This document shows, piece by piece, positions 18,548 to 27,473 of a stretch of DNA of 64,000 bases. The notes below the pieces were generated by a model. The model saw nothing but the letters and a program-made list of their open reading frames with translations. It ran no database searches and was not told where the DNA came from. The first letter of the stretch is position 1, and every line of letters starts with the position of its first letter. The position numbers and the translations under genes were made by a program. Origin of the DNA: Streptomyces sp. PR69 (GTDB lineage Bacteria > Actinomycetota > Actinomycetes > Streptomycetales > Streptomycetaceae); the NCBI RefSeq assembly GCF_026420845.1, contig NZ_JAOWCB010000008.1:184991-248990 (forward strand), written 5' to 3'.

Positions 18548-20182
18548 ATGCGTGGAGCCACGCACGCCAGATGGGTCGCCTGCGCACTGGTCGTCGCCCT
18601 CGCGGCCACGGCCTGCGGCGGCGACGACAGCGCTACGGGGGGCGGCGGCGGCTCCGACGGCATCGTGACCTCGTCCTGGGGAGACCCGCAGAACCCGTTG
18701 GAGCCGGCCAACACCAACGAGGTCCAGGGCGGCAAGGTCCTCGACATGATCTTCCGAGGGCTCAAGCGCTACAACCCGGAGACCGGCGCGGCCGAGGACA
18801 TGCTCGCCGAGTCGATCGAGACGGACGACTCGACCAACTTCACCATCACGCTCAAGGACGGCTGGACCTTCTCCAACGGAGAGGCGGTCACGGCGCAGTC
18901 CTTCGTCGACGCCTGGAACTACGGCGCGAACCTGGAGAACAACCAGCGCAACGCCTTCTTCTTCAGCGACATCGCGGGCTATGACGACGTTCATCCGGAG
19001 GAGGGCCAGCCCACCGCCGAGACCATGAGCGGACTGAAGGCCGTCGACGACAAGACCTTCACGGTCCAGCTCAGCGAGCAGTTCTCGACCTGGCCCGACA
19101 CCCTCGGCTATGCCGCCTTCGCCCCGCTGCCCCGGGCGTTCTTCGACGACCACGACGCCTGGCTGGCCAAGCCGGTCGGCAACGGCCCGTACACCGTCGA
19201 GTCGTACCAGCGCGGCGCCAGGATGTCGCTGCGCCGCTGGGACGGCTACCCCGGCGAGGACAAGGCCCAGAACGGCGGCATCGATCTCAACGTCTACACA
19301 GACAACACCACCGCGTACACCGATCTGACCGCGGGCAATCTGGACCTCGTCGACGACATCCCCGCCTCCCAGCTGGCCAACGTCCAGGCAGATCTCGGCG
19401 ACCGCTATATCAACACCCCCGCCGGCATCATCCAGACGCTCGCCTTCCCCTTCTATGACCCCGCGTGGAACACCGCCGACGGCGACAAGGTCCGCAAGGG
19501 CATCTCCCGGGCGATCAACCGCGAGCAGATCACCGAGACGATCTTCCAGAACACCCGCACCCCCGCCAAGGACTGGACCTCGCCCGTCCTCGGCGAGGAG
19601 GGCGGCTACCGGGACGATCTGTGCGGCGAGTTCTGCGAGTACGACCCGGACGCCGCCAAGAGCCTGATCGAGGAGGGCGGCGGACTGCCCGGCGGCCGGA
19701 TGACGATCTCGTACAACGCCGACACCGGCTCGCACAAGGAGTGGGTCGACGCCGTCTGCAACAGCATCAACAACGCGCTCGGCAATGAACGGGCCTGTGT
19801 CGGCAACCCCATCGGCACCTTCGCCGACTTCCGCAACCAGATCACGCAGAGCCGGATGTCCGGGCCGTTCCGGGCCGGCTGGCAGATGGACTACCCGCTG
19901 ATCCAGAACTTCCTGGAGCCGCTCTACTACACCAACGCCTCCTCCAACGACGGCAAGTGGAGCAATGAGCGCTTCGACGAACTCGTCGACCAGGCCAATG
20001 CCGAGAACGACATGGCCACGGCCGTCGACACCTTCATCCAGGCCGAGGAGATCGTCCGCGATGAGATGGCCGCCATTCCGCTCTGGTACCAGAACGGCAG
20101 CGCGGGCTACTCCGACCGCATCTCCAATGTGAAGCTCAACCCCTTCAGCGTCCCGGTCTACAACGAGATCACCGTCAACTGA
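18548..20182 (+). CDS. Oligopeptide ABC transporter substrate-binding lipoprotein (operon 2)
   Basis: Product of 544 residues. The lipobox Cys is at position 23 (LAATAC), as in the operon 1 homologue, and a short Gly-rich linker follows. The mature part is a family 5 peptide-binding protein (WGDPQNPLEPANTNE, KPVGNGPYTVES, AAIPLWYQ). Two Cys residues close together (LCGEFC, near residue 360) and two more near 405 and 418 could form disulfides; the first pair is absent from the operon 1 protein. AGGAGG sits six bases before the ATG. Its two mismatched paralogues in the window suggest different peptide preferences. A hairpin separates it from the permease genes. Confidence 0.94.
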   Translation: MRGATHARWVACALVVALAATACGGDDSATGGGGGSDGIVTSSWGDPQNPLEPANTNEVQGGKVLDMIFRGLKRYNPETGAAEDMLAESIETDDSTNFTITLKDGWTFSNGEAVTAQSFVDAWNYGANLENNQRNAFFFSDIAGYDDVHPEEGQPTAETMSGLKAVDDKTFTVQLSEQFSTWPDTLGYAAFAPLPRAFFDDHDAWLAKPVGNGPYTVESYQRGARMSLRRWDGYPGEDKAQNGGIDLNVYTDNTTAYTDLTAGNLDLVDDIPASQLANVQADLGDRYINTPAGIIQTLAFPFYDPAWNTADGDKVRKGISRAINREQITETIFQNTRTPAKDWTSPVLGEEGGYRDDLCGEFCEYDPDAAKSLIEEGGGLPGGRMTISYNADTGSHKEWVDAVCNSINNALGNERACVGNPIGTFADFRNQITQSRMSGPFRAGWQMDYPLIQNFLEPLYYTNASSNDGKWSNERFDELVDQANAENDMATAVDTFIQAEEIVRDEMAAIPLWYQNGSAGYSDRISNVKLNPFSVPVYNEITVN

Positions 20183-20194
20183 CCCGGATCCCCG

Positions 20195-20223
20195 CGGCCC
20201 GGCGCAGCCCGCGCGCCGGGCCG
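20195..20223 (+). promoter_or_regulatory. Hairpin between binding-protein and permease genes (operon 2)
   Basis: An 11-base-pair perfect stem (20195-20205 with 20213-20223) and a seven-base loop lie just after the binding-protein stop. It is followed by a short triple repeat of GTCCCCC (about 20223-20243). The position matches the two hairpins of operon 1, though the sequence is unrelated. Confidence 0.75.
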
Positions 20224-20273
20224 TCCCCCGTCCCCCGTCCCCCAGCCCCTGTCCCCGTGTCCGAGGAGCCCCG

Positions 20274-21197
20274 ATGGGACGCTATGTGATCCGGCGTCTG
20301 CTGCAGATGATCCCGGTCTTCTTCGGCGCCACGCTGCTGATCTTTCTCATGGTCAATGTGATGGGCGACCCCATCGCGGGACTGTGCGGCGAACGGGCCT
20401 GCGACCCCGCCACCGAGGCCCAGCTGCGCCGGGAGTTCGGACTCGACAAGCCGCTCTGGCAGCAATACCTGACCTATATGGGGAACCTGTTCACCGGGGA
20501 CTTCGGCACCGCGTTCAACGGCCAGCCGGTGATCGAGCTGATGGCCGACGCCTTCCCCGTCACCATCCGGCTCACTCTCGTCGCCATCGTCTTCGAGATC
20601 ATCATCGGCATCAGCCTCGGCGTCGTCACCGGGCTGCGCCGCGGCCGCCCCGTCGACACCAGCGTTCTGGTCCTCACCCTGGTCGTGATCTCGGTCCCGA
20701 CCTTTGTCACCGGTCTGCTGCTGCAGCTGCTGCTCGGCGTCAAATGGGACCTCATCCGGCCGGCGGTCTCCCCCGAGGCGCCGCTCGACGAGCTGATCCT
20801 CCCCGGGCTGGTTCTCGCCTCCGTCTCCCTCGCGTACGTCACCCGGCTCACCCGCACCTCCATCGCGGAGAACACCCGCTCCGACTATGTCCGCACCGCC
20901 AAGGCGAAGGGCCTGCCCCGACGACGGGTGATCAGCAAGCATCTGCTGCGGAACTCGCTGATCCCCGTGGTCACCTTCATCGGCACCGACATCGGCGCGC
21001 TGATGGGAGGGGCGATCGTCACCGAGCGCATCTTCAACATCCACGGTGTGGGCTTCCAGCTCTATCAGGGCATCGTGCGGCAGAGCAGCCAGACCGTCGT
21101 CGGCTTCGTCACCGTGCTGGTGCTCGTCTTCCTGCTGGCCAATCTGCTGGTCGACCTCCTGTACGCCGTACTCGACCCGAGGATCCGGTATGCCTGA
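20274..21197 (+). CDS. Oligopeptide ABC transporter permease, DppB/OppB type (operon 2)
   Basis: Product of 307 residues, six membrane segments, beginning MGRYVIRRLLQMIPVFFG. The EAA loop lies near TRSDYVRTAKAKGLPRRRV. It is the channel half that pairs with the next gene's product. A Cys-containing loop (LCGERACDP) after the first segment is absent from the operon 1 paralogue. CGAGGAG precedes the ATG. It ends in an eight-base overlap (ATGCCTGA, 21190-21197) with the next gene, identical to operon 1. Confidence 0.95.
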   Translation: MGRYVIRRLLQMIPVFFGATLLIFLMVNVMGDPIAGLCGERACDPATEAQLRREFGLDKPLWQQYLTYMGNLFTGDFGTAFNGQPVIELMADAFPVTIRLTLVAIVFEIIIGISLGVVTGLRRGRPVDTSVLVLTLVVISVPTFVTGLLLQLLLGVKWDLIRPAVSPEAPLDELILPGLVLASVSLAYVTRLTRTSIAENTRSDYVRTAKAKGLPRRRVISKHLLRNSLIPVVTFIGTDIGALMGGAIVTERIFNIHGVGFQLYQGIVRQSSQTVVGFVTVLVLVFLLANLLVDLLYAVLDPRIRYA

Positions 21198-22233
21198 GCA
21201 GCCACCGCAGCGGCCTGAGCGGCCGGAGTCACCGCGGCCGTCAGAGCACCCGAAGCTCCCTTACGACGATCACGAGGATCAGGCCATGGCCCCTACCGGC
21301 CAAGGCGGGGCGATGGACCTCGCGATGGACGAGGGCGAGACGCTGGAGAAGACCCCGGGCGGCCCGGAGGGCACCGGGCCGGCCGAGAAACCGCGCAGCC
21401 TCTGGTCCGACGCCTGGCGCGATCTGCGCCGCAACCCGGTCTTCATCATCTCCGGTCTGATCATTCTCTTTCTGATTTTCATCTCTCTATGGCCGTCGGC
21501 GATCGCTTCGGGCAGCCCCTTGGACTGCGATCTGTCCAAGGCCCAGCAGGGCTCCCAGCCCGGCCATCCCTTCGGCTTCAACGGACAGGGCTGCGACGTC
21601 TACACACGCGTCGTCTACGGAGCCCGTACGTCCGTCTCCGTCGGCATCCTCGCCACCCTCGGGGTCGCGCTGCTCGGCTCGGCGCTCGGCGGGCTCGCCG
21701 GCTTCTTCGGACGCGGCTGGGACGCTGCCCTGTCCCGGGTCGCCGACATCTTCTTCGGCATCCCGGTCGTCCTCGGCGGGCTTGTGCTGCTCTCCGTCGT
21801 CACCAGCTCCACCATCTGGCCGGTCATCGGCTTCATGGTGCTGCTCGGCTGGCCGCAGATCTCCCGTATCGCGCGCGGGTCGGTCATCACCGCCAAACAG
21901 AACGACTACGTCCAGGCGGCGCGGGCGCTCGGCGCGTCCAGCGGCCGGATGCTGCTGCGTCATATCGCGCCCAACGCCGTCGCTCCCGTGATCGTCGTGG
22001 CGACCATCGCGCTCGGCACGTATATCGCCCTGGAGGCCACCCTGTCGTACCTCGGCGTCGGACTGAAGCCGCCCACCGTCTCCTGGGGCATCGACATCTC
22101 GTCCGCGTCCCCGTACGTACGCAACGCGCCGCACATGCTGCTCTGGCCGGCCGGCGCGCTGGCGGTCACGGTGCTGGCGTTCATCATGCTCGGCGACGCG
22201 GTGCGCGACGCCCTCGACCCCAAGCTGCGCTGA
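21190..22233 (+). CDS. Oligopeptide ABC transporter permease, DppC/OppC type (operon 2)
   Basis: Product of 347 residues. The cytoplasmic N-terminal tail is about 60 residues, Pro- and Glu-rich, and longer than in the operon 1 paralogue. It ends in SLWSDAWRDLRRNPVF, the conserved entry to the first membrane helix. The EAA loop is near QNDYVQAARALGASS. The chosen ATG lies in the overlap with the preceding gene; upstream in-frame starts fall inside that gene. It pairs with the DppB-type permease to form the peptide channel. Confidence 0.94.
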   Translation: MPEQPPQRPERPESPRPSEHPKLPYDDHEDQAMAPTGQGGAMDLAMDEGETLEKTPGGPEGTGPAEKPRSLWSDAWRDLRRNPVFIISGLIILFLIFISLWPSAIASGSPLDCDLSKAQQGSQPGHPFGFNGQGCDVYTRVVYGARTSVSVGILATLGVALLGSALGGLAGFFGRGWDAALSRVADIFFGIPVVLGGLVLLSVVTSSTIWPVIGFMVLLGWPQISRIARGSVITAKQNDYVQAARALGASSGRMLLRHIAPNAVAPVIVVATIALGTYIALEATLSYLGVGLKPPTVSWGIDISSASPYVRNAPHMLLWPAGALAVTVLAFIMLGDAVRDALDPKLR

Positions 22234-22242
22234 GAGGCCGCC

Positions 22243-23217
22243 ATGCTGCTCGAAGTACGCGATCTGCATGTGGAGTTCCGCACCCGTGACGGCGTGGCCA
22301 AGGCCGTCAACGGCGTGAACTACACCGTGGACGCGGGGGAGACGCTCGCCGTGCTCGGCGAGTCCGGCTCCGGCAAGTCCGTCACCGCGCAGGCCGTCAT
22401 GGGCATCCTCGACATCCCGCCGGGGAAGATCGCCGGCGGCGAGATCCTCTTCAAGGGCCAGGACTTGCTGAAGCTCAAGGAGAACGAGCGGCGCAAGCTC
22501 CGCGGCTCCGGCATGGCCATGATCTTCCAGGACGCCCTCTCCGCGCTGAACCCCGTGCTGAGCGTGGGGGACCAGCTGGGCGAGATGTTCACCGTGCACC
22601 GCGGCCTGTCCCGCAAGGACGCGCGGGCGAAGGCGGTCGAGCTGATGGACCGGGTGCGCATCCCGGCGGCACGGGAGCGGGTGCGGCAGTATCCGCACCA
22701 GTTCTCCGGCGGTATGCGCCAGCGCATCATGATCGCGATGGCGCTGGCTCTGGAGCCGGATCTGATCATCGCGGATGAGCCGACCACCGCTCTGGATGTG
22801 ACCGTGCAGGCGCAGGTGATGGATCTGCTCGCGGAGTTGCAGCGCGAGTACAACATGGGTCTGATTCTGATCACCCATGATCTGGGTGTGGTCGCGGATG
22901 TGGCCGACAAGATCGCGGTGATGTACGCGGGACGGATCGTGGAGACCGCCCCCGTCCATGACATCTACAAGGCCCCCGCCCATCCGTACACCCGCGGTCT
23001 GCTGGAGTCGATCCCGCGTCTGGACCAGAAGGGCCAGGAGCTGTACGCGATCAAGGGCCTGCCGCCCAATCTGATGCGCATCCCGCCGGGGTGCGCCTTC
23101 AATCCGCGCTGCCCGCTGGCCCGCGATGTGTGCCGTACCGACGAGCCGCCGCTGTACGAGGTCTCGAAGACCCGCAGAAGCGCCTGTCACTTCTGGGAGG
23201 AGGCCATCCGTGGCTGA
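22243..23217 (+). CDS. Oligopeptide ABC transporter ATP-binding protein, DppD/OppD type (operon 2)
   Basis: Product of 324 residues. Walker A GESGSGKS is near residue 39, followed by the SGGMRQR signature, LIIADEPT Walker B and the C-terminal CAFNPRCP motif. It lacks the roughly 20-residue N-terminal tail of the operon 1 paralogue and begins directly at the ATPase core ([12 protein letters not shown]). GAGAGG precedes the ATG. It overlaps the next gene by eight bases (GTGGCTGA). DNA at 22281-22394 is identical to 14598-14711, and 22708-22958 matches 15025-15275 with two differences. Confidence 0.96.
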   Translation: MLLEVRDLHVEFRTRDGVAKAVNGVNYTVDAGETLAVLGESGSGKSVTAQAVMGILDIPPGKIAGGEILFKGQDLLKLKENERRKLRGSGMAMIFQDALSALNPVLSVGDQLGEMFTVHRGLSRKDARAKAVELMDRVRIPAARERVRQYPHQFSGGMRQRIMIAMALALEPDLIIADEPTTALDVTVQAQVMDLLAELQREYNMGLILITHDLGVVADVADKIAVMYAGRIVETAPVHDIYKAPAHPYTRGLLESIPRLDQKGQELYAIKGLPPNLMRIPPGCAFNPRCPLARDVCRTDEPPLYEVSKTRRSACHFWEEAIRG

Positions 23218-24319
23218 GACCGTCGCCGAGGCGGCGGCCGGGACGGCGAAGCCGGGCGAGCCGATCCTTGAGGTCCGCGATCTCTACAAGCACTATCCGC
23301 TCACTCAGGGCATCCTCTTCAAGAAGCAGATCGGCGCGGTCAAGGCCGTCGACGGCGTGGATCTGGACCTGATGGCCGGCGAGACCCTCGGCGTCGTCGG
23401 CGAGTCCGGCTGCGGCAAGTCCACCCTCGCCAAGATGCTGGTCCAGCTCGAACAGCCCACTTCCGGGACCATCCGCTACAAGGGCGAGGACATCACCAGG
23501 CTGTCGGGGCGTGCGCTGAAGGCGGTGCGCCGCAATATCCAGATGGTGTTCCAGGACCCGTATACGTCGCTGAATCCGCGGATGACGGTCGGGGACATCA
23601 TCGGGGAGCCGTTCGACATCCATCCGGAGGTGGCTCCCAAGGGCGACCGGCGGCGTCGGGTCCAGGAGCTGCTGGATGTGGTGGGTCTGAACCCGGAGTA
23701 CATCAACCGCTATCCGCACCAGTTCTCCGGCGGCCAGCGCCAGCGCATCGGCATCGCCCGCGGGCTCGCCCTCAACCCCGAGATCATCGTCGCCGACGAG
23801 CCGGTCTCCGCACTCGACGTCAGCGTGCAGGCGCAGGTCATCAATCTCCTCGCCTCGCTGCAGAGCGAGTTCCACCTCTCGTATGTCTTCATCGCCCACG
23901 ACCTGTCGATCGTGCGGCATATCTCCGACCGCGTCGGGGTCATGTACCTCGGCCGGATCGTGGAGCTCGGCCGCGACGACGAGATCTACGACCACCCCAC
24001 CCACCCGTACACCCAGGCGCTGCTCTCCGCGGTCCCGGTGCCGGACCCGGAAGCACGCGAGCGCCGTGAGCGCATCATCCTCACCGGGGATGTCCCCTCA
24101 CCCACCAACATCCCCTCCGGCTGCCGCTTCCGCACCCGCTGCTGGAAGGCCCAGCACCGCTGCGAGATCGAGGTCCCCCTGCTGACCGTCCCCCCACATC
24201 TGCGCCCCCTCGGCGGCCCCGTGCTGCACCCCTCGGCCTGCCACTTCGCCGAGGAGAAGCATGTGGTGCCCGGCGAGGAGAACGAGACGGGCGGCTCCTC
24301 GGGCGACAATCCCGGATGA
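23210..24319 (+). CDS. Oligopeptide ABC transporter ATP-binding protein, DppF/OppF type (operon 2)
   Basis: Product of 369 residues with a GTG start inside the previous gene's last eight bases. Walker A GESGCGKS is near residue 64. SGGQRQR and [13 protein letters not shown] follow, then CRFRTRCW in the C-terminal extension. The C-terminus carries an extra acidic Gly/Ser tail (about 25 residues) absent from the operon 1 paralogue. The core at 23476-23788 is nearly identical in DNA to the operon 1 gene. It completes a five-gene importer. Confidence 0.96.
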   Translation: MAETVAEAAAGTAKPGEPILEVRDLYKHYPLTQGILFKKQIGAVKAVDGVDLDLMAGETLGVVGESGCGKSTLAKMLVQLEQPTSGTIRYKGEDITRLSGRALKAVRRNIQMVFQDPYTSLNPRMTVGDIIGEPFDIHPEVAPKGDRRRRVQELLDVVGLNPEYINRYPHQFSGGQRQRIGIARGLALNPEIIVADEPVSALDVSVQAQVINLLASLQSEFHLSYVFIAHDLSIVRHISDRVGVMYLGRIVELGRDDEIYDHPTHPYTQALLSAVPVPDPEARERRERIILTGDVPSPTNIPSGCRFRTRCWKAQHRCEIEVPLLTVPPHLRPLGGPVLHPSACHFAEEKHVVPGEENETGGSSGDNPG

Positions 24320-24340
24320 ATCAGAGCCAAACTCTTTAAC

Positions 24341-24455
24341 GCGGCGGTAACTTGACCGCCGCAGCACCGATATACGAACACATCACGCTGTACGGCGTAC
24401 GGCCGTGCGGGTGCCGTAGACCGGCCGGGCCCTCACCATGCGGGCCCGGCCGGTC
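24341..24455 (+). terminator. Terminator region of oligopeptide operon 2
   Basis: Two hairpins follow the operon. The first pairs 24341-24348 with 24355-24362 (eight base pairs). The second pairs 24419-24432 with 24442-24455 (14 base pairs, loop TCACCATGC). The second can serve both this operon and the convergent minus-strand hydrolase gene that ends at 24531. Confidence 0.85.
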
Positions 24456-24530
24456 GTCTCGCGCCCAGGCCCGCACCTGCCGGTGAACCGAACGTCGGCC
24501 GGAGCGGGCCTCGCGCCTGGGGTGGGCTGG

Positions 24531-26153
24531 TCAGCCGATCTTGGTGAGGGCGCCGCCGTGGTAGCGGACGGCGGGGTTCCAGAGGAGGAAGGATTCGATG
24601 CCGTTGTCGGCGGCGGCGCGGATCTGGGCGGCGACCTCCTTGTCGCCGTAGGAGACGCCGAGGGAGAAGTCCTGGATCCAGGGGATGATCTCGGTGCTGG
24701 TGTCCTTCGTCTGCTTGACGAAGTCGGCGAGGGACCGCTGGGTGATGTCATACGGCTGGGAGTTGGGGTTCGCCACGCCGTATTCGCCGGGGTTCCAGTG
24801 CGAGGGGTAGATCATGGGGGAGATGTAGTCGCTGACCTGGGCGAGTTTGTCGATGTTCTGCGCGATCTCGTGCGGCCGCGTGGTGGCGATGCCGTACACG
24901 GAGACGCCGAGGAAGGCCCCGTGCTCGTGCGTCAGCTGACGGGTTTCGCGGACCAGGGAGACGATGGAGTCCTCCGGGGAGGTGTCGCCCAGGCCGGGGA
25001 AGGACAGATTGCTCAGTTTGCCGTCCGGGCGGCGGATGTAGTCGTAGAGGATGTCATCGAAGCCGAGTTCGGCGGCCTCGGCCGCCAGATCGAGGTGGTA
25101 CTGGCGCACCTCGTCGTTGGCGAAGTTGGTGAAGGACAGCGCCCCGTAGTTGGAGGCGGCTCCGTAGGGCTGGCCGTCCGGCGTCTGCACGACCCGCTCC
25201 CGCTTGCCCTCCTGCCATGAGGCGCGGGCGAGGATGGGGTCGCGGAAGGCCACGATGCGGCCGACAACCTTGCCGCCCGCCTTGTGTATCTCCTTGATCG
25301 CCTGCTTGGCGTCGTAGTAGCCCTTGGCCGCGCCCGTCTTCTTGGCCAGCGGCACCTGTGAGGCGTAGCCGATCTCGCCCAGCTCGTCCTTGATGTCCAG
25401 CTGTACGGCGTTGAGCTTGCCCTCCCGGAGCAGCTTCAGCACCGGCTCGCGCAGCTGGTCGGAGGCCCAGCCGTGCGAGCTGACGTGCGCGGCGCGCAGC
25501 AGCGGCCGCCGTACCGACACCCTTGCCTCCTCCTCTGCGGTGTTCCCCGCCGCGTCGGTCGCGACGACGGCGATGCCGCCGGAGGCCGTGCGCAGGTCGA
25601 CGGAGAACGAGCCGTCGGGCCCGAGCTTCACCGGCCTTCCGCCAGCCGTCACCTCAGCGGCGCCCTTCGCCGTGCCCTCGACGGTGACGGGGCCGCTCAG
25701 GCTGTCGGCCTCGGCGTCGGCCAGGGTCAGCTCCGGCGGCGTGGTGTCCACGGTGAAGCTGCGGTTCAGCTCGCGGGAGCCGAAGGGGAAGCCGCCGTCC
25801 CCGACCACGCGCAGCCGGTACTCGCCGTCCGGCAGGGAACCCGGCAGCAGCCGCAGCTCGCCGTCGGCCCACTGGGTCCTGACCGCACTGCCGTTGAGGG
25901 TGACCTTTGCGCCCTTGAGAGCCGAGGCGTCGCCCGCGGTCACGGACAGCGGGTCGCCGCGGTGCGTCTCGGCGTTGAGCACGCCGCCGTCCGGCAGACC
26001 GCGCACCCTGAACTCCGGGTCGCTGAGCGCCCGTACCAGGAACACCGTGCCGACGGCCAGCCCCGCCGCCACTATGGCCACCAGAAGGGTGACGATCAGT
26101 TTCCGCGGGGATCGTCCACCGGAGGAGGTCGGGGTCTGCCGGCTGAGCCACAT
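24531..26153 (-). CDS. Putative glycoside hydrolase (DUF4015 family), membrane-anchored
   Basis: Product of 540 residues. A polar N-terminus and one membrane segment at about residues 20-42 indicate a type II anchor. Two Ig-like or beta-sandwich regions follow (about 50-130 and 135-215), including a TVDTTPPELTL linker. Residues 215-540 fit a putative glycoside hydrolase barrel (ISPMIYPSHWNPGEYG, DDILYDYIRRPDG, IIPWIQDFSLG). Acidic residues in DDILYDYIRRPDG are candidates for catalysis. The substrate is unknown, though an outer carbohydrate or wall polymer is likely. It is divergent from a polysaccharide deacetylase gene starting 27 bases away, so the two may share a control region. Confidence 0.85.
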   Translation of the reverse strand: MWLSRQTPTSSGGRSPRKLIVTLLVAIVAAGLAVGTVFLVRALSDPEFRVRGLPDGGVLNAETHRGDPLSVTAGDASALKGAKVTLNGSAVRTQWADGELRLLPGSLPDGEYRLRVVGDGGFPFGSRELNRSFTVDTTPPELTLADAEADSLSGPVTVEGTAKGAAEVTAGGRPVKLGPDGSFSVDLRTASGGIAVVATDAAGNTAEEEARVSVRRPLLRAAHVSSHGWASDQLREPVLKLLREGKLNAVQLDIKDELGEIGYASQVPLAKKTGAAKGYYDAKQAIKEIHKAGGKVVGRIVAFRDPILARASWQEGKRERVVQTPDGQPYGAASNYGALSFTNFANDEVRQYHLDLAAEAAELGFDDILYDYIRRPDGKLSNLSFPGLGDTSPEDSIVSLVRETRQLTHEHGAFLGVSVYGIATTRPHEIAQNIDKLAQVSDYISPMIYPSHWNPGEYGVANPNSQPYDITQRSLADFVKQTKDTSTEIIPWIQDFSLGVSYGDKEVAAQIRAAADNGIESFLLWNPAVRYHGGALTKIG

Positions 26154-26180
26154 AGGCGCTCATCCCTTCAAGGAGGTCAC

Positions 26181-27227
26181 GTGCGACGCTGCGTTCTCCC
26201 CATCGCTGTTGTGGGCATGGCCGTTCTCGCGGTCTCGTGCGCCGGTTCGGAAGGCGGTACGCCGAAGTCAGCGGAATCAAAGACCACCGGCTCTGGGCAG
26301 GATTCCCGTTCCAGGAACGCGGAATCCCCGTCGCGGCCGCCGTCTCCCGAGAGCGTGGCAGCCGATGAGCTGGGATTTGTACCGGTGCTGATGTACCACC
26401 AGATCGTCCCTGAGCCCCAAGGGGTGTACGACCGCAACCCGGACGACTTCCGAGCCGAGCTGGAACGGCTCGCCCGGGAGAAGTACGTACCGGTCACCGC
26501 GGCCGCATACAGCACCGGCACCATGGATCTGCCCGCAGGCACCCACCCCGTCGTCCTCACCTTCGACGACTCCAGCGACAGCCAGCTGAGGCTCGGCGCC
26601 GACGGCGAGCCCGTCGCAGACTGCGCCGTCGGCATCCTGCGGGACGTCGCCGCCCGGCACGACGGCTTCCGCCCAGTGGCGACGTTCTTCGTCAACGGCG
26701 ATCCGTTCCCCGCGACCGGCGGCGGCAAGGCACTCGCGTGGCTGCACGCCAACGGCTTTGAGATCGGCAACCACACCCTGAACCACGCCAAGCTCAGCGC
26801 GCTGACGGGCGGCGGGGTCCAGCGGGAGATCGCGGCCAACCAGAAGGCGATCGCCGACGCCGCGCCCGGCATCCGGGTCGTGTCCATGGGGCTGCCCTTC
26901 GGCATCCAGCCCGATCCGGCGCGGCTGGCCCTGGCGGGCAGCCACGACGGGGTCTCCTACCGGCACCACGGCGCGTATCTCGTCGGGGCGAACCCGGCGC
27001 CCTCCCCGTATGCCGCGTCGTTCGACCCGGTCGGGATTCCGCGGATCCGGTCGGCGGGGCCGAACGCCGAGGACGCGGAGTTCGGGTCGTCGCGTTGGCT
27101 GGACAAGCTGGCGGACGGGACCGTGCGGCGGTACACGTCGGACGGCGATCCGGAGCGGGTCTCCTATCCGGAGGGGGGCCGGGGCGAGGTGGCCGGGGAG
27201 CATCGGGAGCGGGCCCGGCCGTATTAG
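26181..27227 (+). CDS. Polysaccharide deacetylase lipoprotein (NodB-type)
   Basis: Product of 348 residues from a GTG with AGGAGG four bases upstream. The signal peptide ends in LAVSC with lipidated Cys20. A Ser/Pro/Lys-rich linker runs to about residue 60. The NodB homology domain has the catalytic aspartates in LTFDDSSDSQ and the metal histidines in IGNHTLNH. It should remove acetyl groups from a surface polysaccharide or peptidoglycan sugar outside the membrane. The second Asp of the motif is followed by SSDS rather than the usual GP or GY, so activity should be treated with some caution. It is divergent from a membrane-bound glycoside hydrolase, which fits a joint role in envelope carbohydrate remodelling. 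Confidence 0.88.
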   Translation: MRRCVLPIAVVGMAVLAVSCAGSEGGTPKSAESKTTGSGQDSRSRNAESPSRPPSPESVAADELGFVPVLMYHQIVPEPQGVYDRNPDDFRAELERLAREKYVPVTAAAYSTGTMDLPAGTHPVVLTFDDSSDSQLRLGADGEPVADCAVGILRDVAARHDGFRPVATFFVNGDPFPATGGGKALAWLHANGFEIGNHTLNHAKLSALTGGGVQREIAANQKAIADAAPGIRVVSMGLPFGIQPDPARLALAGSHDGVSYRHHGAYLVGANPAPSPYAASFDPVGIPRIRSAGPNAEDAEFGSSRWLDKLADGTVRRYTSDGDPERVSYPEGGRGEVAGEHRERARPY

Positions 27228-27236
27228 GGCGTGCGC

Positions 27237-27470
27237 GGTTGGTCTTTCCCCTCCCCGCCCCTTCCCGTAACTGGGGCTCCGCCCCAGACCCCCGGTTTCC
27301 CGGGGGCTCCGCCCCCGGACCCCCGCGCCTCAATCGCCGGCGAGGCTGGATGTGCTGGCTCCCGCGCCTCAATCGCCGGCGGGGCTCATTCTGAGGTAGC
27401 TGGGGGAGATTGAGGACACGGCCGAAGGCCGTACCGGGGGGCCGGGGGCGGAGCCCCAGTTTTGCGGAAG
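27237..27470. repeat. Dispersed palindromic intergenic repeat, copy B
   Basis: This element fills the gap between the deacetylase gene and the convergent S9 peptidase gene. Its first 97 bases equal 18080-18176 of copy A. The family core is at 27410-27432. Two copies of GCGCCTCAATCGCCGG also occur inside it (near 27326 and 27366). It is a likely bidirectional terminator. Confidence 0.85.
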
Positions 27471-27473
27471 CGC

